In this document: piece after piece, positions 9,099 to 16,832 of the stretch | Numbering within the stretch: the first letter of the stretch is position 1 | Layout of the letters: every line of letters starts with the position of its first letter | Assembly: GCF_002994615.1 (NCBI RefSeq) | Contig: NZ_PVNK01000146.1 | Span: 19,305 to 83,304, forward strand | Source: Enhygromyxa salina | GTDB taxonomy: Bacteria > Myxococcota_A > Polyangia > Nannocystales > Nannocystaceae | Direction: 5' to 3' | DNA: 64,000 bases | Program-made: the position numbers and the translations under genes | The notes under the pieces: model-generated | What the model was told of the DNA's origin: nothing | Database searches by the model: none | What the model saw: only the letters and a program-made list of their open reading frames with translations

Positions 9099-11057
9099 AT
9101 GCTCAGCACCTGGCATCGCTTGCTCGCTCGCGCGACCTTCTACGATCTGAGCCTCGTCGTGAGCGTGGTCCCTGTCTGGGCCTTGCTCCTTGGCGTCGCG
9201 GATTGGCGAGTGGTCCTCGGCCTGACGCTGGTCCGCGTCGTCACCACTTTGGTGTGGCTGCGTCGGGAGTTCGCCGAGCTCGCGGGTCCGCGGCGCGAGC
9301 TCGACGACCGCGACAGCGACGAGCTGCTGAAGCTCGACGCGGCGCTGCAGCGGGGGCCCCGTCGCTTGGCCAGGCTCTGCGCGCTCGGCTGGGCCGTGGT
9401 CCTGGTGTCGTCGACGGCCCTGGGGCTGCTCGGGCTGCCCGCGCGCCTGCAGCTCGGCGACGCCGAGCTGTTCATGGCGGGCCTGGTGTTGATGGCCATC
9501 TTGGGTGGCGTGCTGGCGATCGTCAACAACCTGATCGAGCCCGTGCTGCTCGAGGATCGCGCGGCGGTCGGGGCGGCGCTCGCCGACAGAGGGCTCGACG
9601 CGCAGCGCCGACCATCGACGATCGTCGGCCTGTTCGTGCTGCTCAACGTCCCGATCACGATGTCGGTGTTTTTCGGCATGTCCGGGCTCGCGGGGATGGG
9701 GCTGGTCGAGGCATGGCGCGCGACGGATCGGGTCGAGCAGCAGCGTCGGGTCGAGCGAGGGGCGAGGGCGGTCAAGGACGCGGGCGAGCTCGACGAGGGC
9801 CTGCGCGTCGTCGAGGCGTCCGCGTTGCCCGAGGTCGTCGGCGAGCTCGGCCCGGGCGACGAGGGCGTGGCCGAGACCGACGTCGTTCGCGGGCTTACGG
9901 TCGCGGCCGCCCCGATCGGCGACGGCCGCTGGGTCGTCGCCGAGGTCGAGACCGAGGAGCGCTTGGGTCTGATCCTGGCCTTTGTGCTGGGCTTGCCGCT
10001 GTTCTTCGTCCCCGGCGTGGCCGCGGCGAATTGGTCGGTGTCCAGCGCGATCGCCAAGCAGCTGGCCGAGGTCCGCGGGGCGACCCAGCGGGTGCTCGAG
10101 GCCGGCGAGATCCGTGACATCGGCCGGTTTCGGCCACCGAGCAACGACGAGGTCGGCGCGCTGATCCGCGACTTCAACGGCATGCTCGACGTGCTCGAGG
10201 AGCTCGCAGACGCGGCCCACCTGGTGTCCGGGGGCAACCTCACCGTCGAGCTCGACCGACCCGGCGATCTTCACGACGCGTTCCGGGGCATGCTCGGGCG
10301 GCTGCGCGAGACCGTCGCGCAGATCCGGGCGACCGCCCTCGACCTGGCCTCGGCCGCGTCCGAGCTCCAGGCCGTCGCCCAAGAGCAGGCCCGGGTCGTC
10401 AACCAACAGTCGCGGACGGTGGCCGAGGTCGGCGGCACCGTCGAGCTGCTGGCCAACGCCGCCCACGACATCACCCAGACCGCCGAGGGGGTCCTCGACA
10501 ACGCCGAGCAGACCCTGTCGACGACCGACGAGATGGTCGGCAAGATCACCGAGCTCAGCACCCAGGCCAACGGGGTCTCGGAGCTGCTCGAGCTCATCGA
10601 GCAGATCGCCGACCGCAGCGATCTGCTCGCGCTCAACGGCTCGCTCGAGGCCACGCGGGCGGGCGAGGCTGGTCGCGGCTTCGCCCTGGTCGCCGCCGAG
10701 ATGCGGCGCCTGGCCGAGCGCGTGAGCGGGACCGTGGCCGACGTCCGCGGGCGCGTGATCGACATCAAAAACTCGGGCACGAGCACGGTCATCGCGACCG
10801 AGGGCAGCCGCAAGCTCGCCGAGCGCACCGCCGCGGCGGCGCGCGAGATCTCGACCCTGACCGCGGCCCAGGGCCGCGACACCCAGCGCGCGTCCGCGGC
10901 GATGCTGGGCGTGTCGGAGCGGGTGATCGCAACGGGGACCGCGACCGAGCAGACCCGGATCGCGGCCGAGCGGCTCAAGCTCCAGGCCGACGAGCTCGAG
11001 CGGCTGACGCGGCGCTTCGAGGTCGAGGTCCTGCCGTCGGTAGGTGGATCGTCGTGA
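9099..11057 (+). CDS. methyl-accepting chemotaxis protein, multi-TM sensor
   Basis: The 652-residue product ends in a classical MCP signalling domain; its hairpin tip reads LLALNGSLEATRAGEAGRGF from residue 509, close to the family consensus, with flanking heptad helices. The N-terminus has hydrophobic segments near 14-50, 95-115, 123-147 and 172-197, then a soluble stretch (about 205-285) and another TM near 289-310. A HAMP-like region (about 310-420) follows, possibly doubled. No large periplasmic ligand domain is seen before TM5; the ~80-residue loop is the only obvious sensor. I prefer the ATG at 9099 over the in-frame TTG at 9078. The stop overlaps the GTG of the next gene. No che genes lie nearby. 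Confidence 0.85.
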   Translation: MLSTWHRLLARATFYDLSLVVSVVPVWALLLGVADWRVVLGLTLVRVVTTLVWLRREFAELAGPRRELDDRDSDELLKLDAALQRGPRRLARLCALGWAVVLVSSTALGLLGLPARLQLGDAELFMAGLVLMAILGGVLAIVNNLIEPVLLEDRAAVGAALADRGLDAQRRPSTIVGLFVLLNVPITMSVFFGMSGLAGMGLVEAWRATDRVEQQRRVERGARAVKDAGELDEGLRVVEASALPEVVGELGPGDEGVAETDVVRGLTVAAAPIGDGRWVVAEVETEERLGLILAFVLGLPLFFVPGVAAANWSVSSAIAKQLAEVRGATQRVLEAGEIRDIGRFRPPSNDEVGALIRDFNGMLDVLEELADAAHLVSGGNLTVELDRPGDLHDAFRGMLGRLRETVAQIRATALDLASAASELQAVAQEQARVVNQQSRTVAEVGGTVELLANAAHDITQTAEGVLDNAEQTLSTTDEMVGKITELSTQANGVSELLELIEQIADRSDLLALNGSLEATRAGEAGRGFALVAAEMRRLAERVSGTVADVRGRVIDIKNSGTSTVIATEGSRKLAERTAAAAREISTLTAAQGRDTQRASAAMLGVSERVIATGTATEQTRIAAERLKLQADELERLTRRFEVEVLPSVGGSS

Positions 11058-11848
11058 CCTCCTGCGCGGTGCCGTCGCCGGCCTTGTCCACGCGACGCTC
11101 GGCCTGCCTGATCGCGCTCACCTGCCTGATCGCGTGCACGACGCGGTCGGTGTCCGACGATGGGACGAGCGCGACCTCGACGACCGACGCCTCGCAAGGG
11201 ACGGAGTCTGAGTCGACGTCGGAGACCACGTCGGAGACCGGGCCCGGGCCGATCGACCTCCCGGGCGCCGAGGCTCCGTCGTGTGACTGCGACGAGGGCT
11301 TCATCTGCGCAGCGACCTGCTCGGAGGAGATCGCGTCTCCAGACGGCACGCCTTCGGCGCCCATCGACTTGCGCTGCGTCGACGAGCCGCTGTGCCCACC
11401 CGACGATCTCGACAACCCCGCCTGTCGCGAGCTCGTGTGTGGCTCGCCCTACGTGTTCTTGCGCGAGAGCTGCAGCGGTCGCGACGCATCGAACATCGAC
11501 ATGCTGTGTGGGGCGTTCGAGTCTCCTCCCTGCGACCTCAACCACCAAGATTGCCCCGACGGCGAGAAGTGTGTGCGCCGTCCCCTCGACGAGGAGGGCT
11601 TGTTCCCGACCATGTGCGTGCCGCTCGAGGGCCGCGGTGTGCCCGGCGAGCTCTGCACGGCCAACGGCGCCCCGGAGTTCAGCGACAGCTGCGGCGCGAA
11701 CAGCATGTGCTGGAGCGGCGAGCTCAGCTCCGATGTTCAGGCCGGGGTGTGCTCGCAATTTTGCGACCTCGCCGACCCGATGTGTCCGGTGGGCTCGACC
11801 TGCGAGCTCGTCTACGACGGGCTCGAGCTGTGCGTGGAGACTCCCTGA
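11054..11848 (+). CDS. Cys-rich secreted lipoprotein
   Basis: This 264-residue protein starts with GTG overlapping the chemoreceptor stop (GTGA). It has a hydrophobic signal with a lipobox-like LIAC near residue 28, then a Ser/Thr/Glu/Gly-rich linker (about 35-62), then a domain rich in Cys pairs (SCDCDEGFICAATC, SCGANSMC, CSQFCDLADPMC). This layout, lipoprotein signal, low-complexity stalk and disulphide-rich head, is common in myxobacterial surface proteins. No function is recognised. Coupling to the MCP gene may mean it presents a ligand or only shares a transcript (inference). Confidence 0.75.
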   Translation: MTSCAVPSPALSTRRSACLIALTCLIACTTRSVSDDGTSATSTTDASQGTESESTSETTSETGPGPIDLPGAEAPSCDCDEGFICAATCSEEIASPDGTPSAPIDLRCVDEPLCPPDDLDNPACRELVCGSPYVFLRESCSGRDASNIDMLCGAFESPPCDLNHQDCPDGEKCVRRPLDEEGLFPTMCVPLEGRGVPGELCTANGAPEFSDSCGANSMCWSGELSSDVQAGVCSQFCDLADPMCPVGSTCELVYDGLELCVETP

Positions 11849-11890
11849 CTACGGACAGCGCGTGAGGCATGCGCCCAGGGTCGCCCTTCG

Positions 11891-12529
11891 TCAGTAGACC
11901 GGGAACATCAGGCGGCAGCCCTCGCGGGTCGGACCCATGGCCTGGCTGGCCCACTCGCGCTCGCCCTCGTCGCTGAGCGAGGACAGCACCTGCACGCACT
12001 CGTCGACGGTGTAATTGGCCGAGGCCCCGGCGTCGTGGCAGCGGTCGAGCCGCTCCTGGCACTCCGCCTCGAACGCGGGATCGAGGCACCCGTCGCGGAT
12101 GCCCTCGCGGTAGCACTGTTTCCGCCCCCGCATGTTGCAGGCGCCCTGGCCGAGCCGCGCCCAACACCGCGCGACCGACTCGCCGACCCGGGCCTTGTAG
12201 GGGTAGCCGTCGGCGAGCATCTGACACGAGCCGCGCAGGCCCTCGCAGGTGCTGCTGATCTGCGAGCAGTCGACGCGGCCGAGGTTGTTGTCGCAAGCGG
12301 GCGCCGCTGGCTCGACGAACGCGGTGGGGCTGGGCGTCGGCGCGGGCTCGACGATGACGACGGGCCCGGTCGCGGGCTCGGGCTCGGGCTCGGGCTCGGA
12401 GACCTCGGGCTTGGGCAGATCGGCTGGCGGCTGAGGGATGCAGCTCGCGGCCGCGAGCGCGGCGGCGAGCGCCAAGAAGCGCTCACGGTTGACGTTTGGA
12501 GTCGTCTCGAGCGATGCGCGGTCGGCCAT
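11891..12529 (-). CDS. Cys-rich lipoprotein, unknown function
   Basis: The 212-residue product begins MADRASLETTPNVNRERF, has a hydrophobic stretch ending in the lipobox LAAASC near residue 30, a Pro/Glu-rich linker (PEVSEPEPEPEPATG), and a helical Cys-rich C-terminal domain with about a dozen Cys spaced mostly 7-15 apart. The spacing recalls the periplasmic domain of the protein at 39888-40523, though I claim no homology. It converges with the lipoprotein gene at 11054-11848. The GC-rich overlapping frames on the plus strand are shadows. No known family recognised. Confidence 0.7.
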   Translation of the reverse strand: MADRASLETTPNVNRERFLALAAALAAASCIPQPPADLPKPEVSEPEPEPEPATGPVVIVEPAPTPSPTAFVEPAAPACDNNLGRVDCSQISSTCEGLRGSCQMLADGYPYKARVGESVARCWARLGQGACNMRGRKQCYREGIRDGCLDPAFEAECQERLDRCHDAGASANYTVDECVQVLSSLSDEGEREWASQAMGPTREGCRLMFPVY

Positions 12530-12696
12530 GGATAGACTGTATTACGCCGAGGCCGAGGCTGAGGAAGATCCCTGCCCACACGCCGCCCCGGCTGCGCAAG
12601 CCGAGGCGCAGCTCGCCGCCAGCCGAGCTGCGCAAGCCGAAGCCGTCGCCGAGCCGGCCGAGGGCGAGCCCCAGACCCGATTCGCCTGATTCGGGC

Positions 12697-14007
12697 TCAG
12701 CGGTAGCGAGCCGCGCGCTTGCTCGCGCTCGCGCCGACGTCGAGCTGCTCGAGCAGCGAGAGCGGGAGCCCGGCGGCGCGCAGATCCTCGGCTTCGAGCT
12801 CGACCAGCCGCTTGCCCGCCGCGCGCTGGCTGGCCACGAGCGCGCCGATCTGCCGATAGGCCACGCGAAAGGGCGTGCCGATGCTGACGAGGTGCTCGGT
12901 CAGATCCGTGGCGATCGCGTCGCCGCGCTCGAGCGCGCGGAGGCACGGCTCGGGCAGGAGGTCGAGGTGCTCGAGCCCGAGGGTGATCATCTTCAGGCAG
13001 TCCACGGTCCCGTCGATGCTGGCGAAGATGACCTGCTTGTCCTGCTGCAAGTCGCGGTGATAGCCGGTGCCCAGCCCCTGGAAGGTGGTCATCAGCGCGA
13101 CGAGCTCGCCCTGGCGGAGGGCGGCCTGACCCCGGACGAGCTCGAAGAGATCGGGGTTGCGCTTGTGCGGCATCATCGACGACCCACACGCGACCGCGCC
13201 GCTGAGGGTCACGAGGCCGTCGGAGCTGAGCTCGATGACGTCGGCGCAGAAGCGGGCGAGGTGCTGGCCGATGCGGGCGCAGGCGAAGGCGAGGGTCAGC
13301 GTGTGGTCGCGCGAGCCGACGGCGTCGAGGGGGTTGCTCGGCGGCCGGGCGAAGCCGAGCGCGCGCGCGGGCACCTGGGGATCGATCGGCAAGGTGTTGC
13401 CCCCGATCGCCCCGGCCCCGAGCGGCGAGTCGGCGATCTCGTCCTCGACGACCGCGAGCAGCCTGCGGTCGCGGGCCAGGGGCTCACGCAGGGCCGCGCC
13501 GACCCACAGCCGCGCGAGCACGGGGATCGCGACCTGGCGGTGGGTGTAGGCCGGCATCGGGGTCTCGCCCCAGCGCGCGATCCAGGCGTCGAGGCCCGCG
13601 TCGAGCTGGCCGAGCGCCGCGAGCACGCGGGCGAGCGCGGCCCGGGTCCAGAGCTTGAGATCGGTCGCAACCTGATCGTTGCGGCTGCGCCCGGTGTGGA
13701 GCTTGTCGGCGAGCTCGCCGACGGTCGCGCGCAGCCAGACCTCGACGGCCATGTGGACGTCCTCCTCGACCGGGAGCTCGACCTCGCCGCGGGCGACCTT
13801 GCCCGGCAAGCCCTGGAGCGCGGCCTGGAGCTCGTCGCCCTCTTCGCGCGTGAGCAGCCCGCCCGCGACGAGGCCCTCGACGTGGGCGACGCTGCCGGCG
13901 ACGTCGACCTCGAGCAGGCGGCGGTCGATCGGCAGTGAGGTCTGCCAGGCGAGGAACTCGGGATCGAGGGTGCCGCCGGTGGCGTCGGTTCGGGCGATGG
14001 AGCTCAT
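12697..14007 (-). CDS. argH: argininosuccinate lyase
   Basis: ArgH splits argininosuccinate to arginine and fumarate, the last step of arginine synthesis. The 436-residue protein carries the fumarate-lyase signature GSSMMPHKRNPD, the substrate motif HTGRSRNDQVATD, and the YHRDLQQDKQ region, over the normal length for the family. I use the ATG at 14007 (MSSIARTDATGG); an in-frame ATG at 14052 adds 15 residues not typical of the family. It is read on the same strand as argC-argJ-argR but is separated from them by two unrelated genes, so it may have its own promoter. Confidence 0.95.
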   Translation of the reverse strand: MSSIARTDATGGTLDPEFLAWQTSLPIDRRLLEVDVAGSVAHVEGLVAGGLLTREEGDELQAALQGLPGKVARGEVELPVEEDVHMAVEVWLRATVGELADKLHTGRSRNDQVATDLKLWTRAALARVLAALGQLDAGLDAWIARWGETPMPAYTHRQVAIPVLARLWVGAALREPLARDRRLLAVVEDEIADSPLGAGAIGGNTLPIDPQVPARALGFARPPSNPLDAVGSRDHTLTLAFACARIGQHLARFCADVIELSSDGLVTLSGAVACGSSMMPHKRNPDLFELVRGQAALRQGELVALMTTFQGLGTGYHRDLQQDKQVIFASIDGTVDCLKMITLGLEHLDLLPEPCLRALERGDAIATDLTEHLVSIGTPFRVAYRQIGALVASQRAAGKRLVELEAEDLRAAGLPLSLLEQLDVGASASKRAARYR

Positions 14008-14072
14008 GGCCGCGAACCTATCAGCAATGCCCGCGAAGCACCCGGGCGTCATGTGCGCGGCGCCAGCCCCAG

Positions 14073-15551
14073 CTACAGCGCCTCTTCGACGGCGGCGATG
14101 CGCGCGTCCACGTGGCTGAACAAGTAGTCGAGCGAGCTATCGAACTCGGCGGGGCTCGACAAGAAGGAGTAGGGCGCGGCCTCCTGCGATTCGGGCCCGG
14201 ACACGTAGGGCGCGATGAGATCGTGGTTGGCCTGCATCGTCGCTTTGACGGTCTCGGCTTCGAAGGGGCCGGCGATGATGTCCGCGAGCTTCTCGCGGTA
14301 GGTCGACGCGTAGATCTCGTCATCGAGCAGCCTGCGGATCAGCGGCCACTCCGAGCCGATCTCGTCGAGCAAGACCGAGTCGGACGAGCCGGATCCGCCG
14401 GGCCCGCCGTTGTTGATGAGCAGGGCCTCGTTGAGGTCCCAGGGGATCCACACGATGCGCCCGTCGGTTGGATCCGCGTACAGGTAGTAGTTGTGGGTCA
14501 TCCAGCCGTAGACGTCCCAGTCGACCATCACCTGATTGGTGGCCTGGTAGGTCAAGAAGCGGTCGACGTCGAACACCGCCTCGAGCTCGTCGCGCCACGC
14601 CTGGCCCGACCCCGTGTTCAACGCGGTGATGAACGTCTGGACGTCGCTGTAGTCGGCGAGGTCCTCGTTGGTCTTCTTGATCATCGAGGCTTGATCGAAG
14701 CTCGAGAGCCGCGCGCCCGTGCCATCGGGCTTGTAGAGGTTGCCGCTCCCATCGGCGAACTGCGTGTCGATCATCTTGTTCGAGGGATCCTCGATCATCG
14801 TGTACAGGCCCCAGTAGACCGGCCCATCTCCGGTGTCGACATAGATCCGCGCAAACGAGGAGCGCGCGACGGGGACGCCTGCCGCGCGGAAGATGTCTGC
14901 CGCTGTCTTGTCGCGGATCAGCGACGGATCCTTGTAGCCGTTGCTGAAGGTCATCTTCTTGAAGCCCCAGAAGCGCTGATCGAGGAGCTCCGGGTTGTCG
15001 GCCTCAAACTCGTCAAAGTCGAGGCGAAAGGAGAACTTCTTGCCGCCCGACATATAGGTCGATCGGAGCGACGAATTGCCCTTGAAGCGCATCCCGACCT
15101 GCCACCACGTGACGCCGTCGAGGGCGACGGTCGTGGGCACGAACATCGGATCCTCGTCGGCCTGGCTCCCGGGCGGTCCGCCCATGCTCTGGAGGAGATC
15201 GTCGAGGTTCGCGTTCATGGCCGCGAAGTCCTCCGCCGCGATCGTGATGTCGATGCGGTGGACGAGACCCTCGCCAAACAAGCCGTCGTAGTCGGGCTCG
15301 ACGCCCTTGCAGTGGCTCTGCACGCCCCAGCCGTCGGGGCGCAGGAGATCGGCCGGGTCGTCGGCGCACAGACCCGCGCCAGTCTCGCCGCTGGTCTCGC
15401 CGCTGGTCTCGCCGCCGGTCTCGCCGCCGACCTCGCTGCCGGTCTCATCGCTGCCCTCGCCCCCAGGCGCGTCGGCGGAGCAGTTCGCACACGCGAATAA
15501 CGCGGTGAGGGTGACAGGCAGGAGGAGATGGCGGGCAGATAAAAATTCCAT
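14073..15551 (-). CDS. CotH-kinase-family lipoprotein
   Basis: The 492-residue product matches the CotH family: HRIDITIAAEDFAAM start of domain, GMRFKGNSSLRST, KKFSFRLDFDEF, the conserved block KKMTFSNGYKDPSLIRDK, WGLYTMIEDPSNKM, and the metal-binding-like region IVWIPWDLNEAL. CotH of Bacillus is a spore-coat protein kinase; the bacterial secreted relatives are mostly of unknown substrate. The N-terminus (MEFLSARHLLLPVTLTALF) is a signal with Cys residues near 20-25, followed by a GETGGETSGETSGET stalk. The start ATG at 15551 is chosen because it opens directly into the signal. Surface-anchored and extracytoplasmic by inference. Confidence 0.82.
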   Translation of the reverse strand: MEFLSARHLLLPVTLTALFACANCSADAPGGEGSDETGSEVGGETGGETSGETSGETGAGLCADDPADLLRPDGWGVQSHCKGVEPDYDGLFGEGLVHRIDITIAAEDFAAMNANLDDLLQSMGGPPGSQADEDPMFVPTTVALDGVTWWQVGMRFKGNSSLRSTYMSGGKKFSFRLDFDEFEADNPELLDQRFWGFKKMTFSNGYKDPSLIRDKTAADIFRAAGVPVARSSFARIYVDTGDGPVYWGLYTMIEDPSNKMIDTQFADGSGNLYKPDGTGARLSSFDQASMIKKTNEDLADYSDVQTFITALNTGSGQAWRDELEAVFDVDRFLTYQATNQVMVDWDVYGWMTHNYYLYADPTDGRIVWIPWDLNEALLINNGGPGGSGSSDSVLLDEIGSEWPLIRRLLDDEIYASTYREKLADIIAGPFEAETVKATMQANHDLIAPYVSGPESQEAAPYSFLSSPAEFDSSLDYLFSHVDARIAAVEEAL

Positions 15552-15708
15552 GGCTCTCGACCCCGAGCAATTACCGCGCCACAGACCCTGAGCCAATGTA
15601 GGCACCCAGGTGCGGGCTCACTTCGATCCGGGGTGCAGAACTCGCATGGGCTGCGGCAGATTCGGCATTGGGGGCCGCGCGCCCGCCGGATTGGTCGTAA
15701 ACGCGCGC

Positions 15709-16191
15709 TCAGTGCCCGGCTGCGACTTGCGCCCGGTTCACGAGCCAGCCACCGCGTGCGCGCTTGGTCGCCCGGGTCAGCTCGGTGTCGAAGGCCTCGG
15801 GGTTTTGGAACCCGCGGATCATGCCGCCGGTCGAGGTGTTGATCATTGCGACGCCCATTTTCATGACGGGCGAGCGGAACAAGACCCAGACCGACTCGAC
15901 GTCGGCCTTGTGGCGCCCGAGCCAGGCCTGCAGCAGCTTGCGAACCTCGGGCTTGTAGGCGTGGACATCGTCGGCGTCGATCGCCAGCAGGAGGCGCCGG
16001 CCCTTGCGGATCTCTGCGTCGCCCGCGGCGAGGACCGGCTCGAGGTGCTCGAGCCGGATCGCGCCCGCGAAGCGGACGTGGACCAGGCCGGGAGCGATGA
16101 TGTCGGCCTGGCCGAGACCGAGGCGGGCTGAGCTTCGCGCGCTTGGGTTGAGCGGGGGCCGCTCGGTCGGGACATCATCGAGTTCGGCCAT
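15709..16191 (-). CDS. SpoIIAA/STAS-like small protein
   Basis: The 160-residue product starting MAELDDVPTERPPLN shows a pattern like SpoIIAA-like/STAS proteins: VHVRFAGAIRLEHLEPVLAA, then GRRLLLAIDADDVHAYKPEVRKLLQAWL, then VESVWVLFRSPVMKMGVAMIN, alternating beta strands and helices. There is no signal peptide, so it should be cytoplasmic. It could take part in a partner-switching or protein-interaction role, but nothing in the neighbourhood (CotH upstream, argR downstream) tells which. The ATG at 16191 is preferred to the one at 16227. Confidence 0.6.
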   Translation of the reverse strand: MAELDDVPTERPPLNPSARSSARLGLGQADIIAPGLVHVRFAGAIRLEHLEPVLAAGDAEIRKGRRLLLAIDADDVHAYKPEVRKLLQAWLGRHKADVESVWVLFRSPVMKMGVAMINTSTGGMIRGFQNPEAFDTELTRATKRARGGWLVNRAQVAAGH

Positions 16192-16379
16192 GTGAATAGC
16201 AAAGCATGGGTCGGGATCGCCAACCACGTCCCTAGGATCATTTAGAGAAAATAATGGTATTTAAATTTATGTATATACATCCACTAATGGGGAACTCTGG
16301 GTGAGTGGGGCAATTGAGGACAGCGCGAATACGCGCAAATCTGTCGATTGCCCGTCGAACGGTCCGAGGGGCAGGGCAT
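16192..16379. promoter_or_regulatory. AT-rich island before STAS-like gene
   Basis: This gap between the 3' end of argR and the 5' end of the STAS-like gene holds the most AT-rich run I see in the window (about 16230-16290), including the palindromes ATTTAAAT and ATGTATATACAT (16269-16280). In such GC-rich DNA this suggests a promoter with an operator, or a nucleoid-protein site. No exact ARG-box match is visible. Confidence 0.4.
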
Positions 16380-16823
16380 TTACTGTAGTTTAGCAAGCTG
16401 CGCGATCGCATTCGCTAGCTCGCCGACCCGACTGATCGATCGGGGGATGACGATGACCGTGTCGTCGCCGGCGATCGTCCCGAGGATGTCGAGGTGGCGG
16501 AGGCCGTCGAGCTCGATGCCGACGGCGGGCGCCCGACCGACGCGGGTTCGGACCACGACGAGGGTCTCGTTGTGCTCGACCGAGACGACCATGCTCGCGG
16601 GAAAGCTGGTCCGACCGGCGGGCTCGAGCCGGTAGACCAAGCCGCCGTCGTCGCCCACGCCGCGGTGCGCGCCGAGCAGCTTGAGATCGCGCGAGACGGT
16701 GCTCTGGGTCGTCGGCAGGCCGCGCTCGGCGAGGGCCTCGACGAGCTGGGTCTGGGTGCTCCCGCCGCGGCCGGAGAGCAGCAGCTGGCGAAGCATCTTG
16801 CGCCGTTGTTTGGTCTCGGACAC
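16380..16823 (-). CDS. argR: arginine repressor ArgR
   Basis: ArgR is the arginine-responsive hexameric regulator of arginine genes. The 147-residue product has the winged-helix DNA-binding domain (QTQLVEALAERGLPTTQ followed by STVSRDLKLLGA) at about 24-55 and the C-terminal arginine-binding/trimerisation domain with GTIAGDDTVIVI. Length and order match the family. It starts nine bases after the argJ stop on the same strand, so the repressor is cotranscribed with enzymes it probably controls. A linker stretch GDDGGLVYRLEP joins the domains. Confidence 0.93.
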   Translation of the reverse strand: MSETKQRRKMLRQLLLSGRGGSTQTQLVEALAERGLPTTQSTVSRDLKLLGAHRGVGDDGGLVYRLEPAGRTSFPASMVVSVEHNETLVVVRTRVGRAPAVGIELDGLRHLDILGTIAGDDTVIVIPRSISRVGELANAIAQLAKLQ

Positions 16824-16832
16824 GGTCTCGAG

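Noticed and set aside
12438..12689. 83-codon plus-strand frame rich in Ala/Glu
   Set aside because: Overlaps the start of the minus-strand lipoprotein gene and has no ribosome site or domain; likely a composition artefact.
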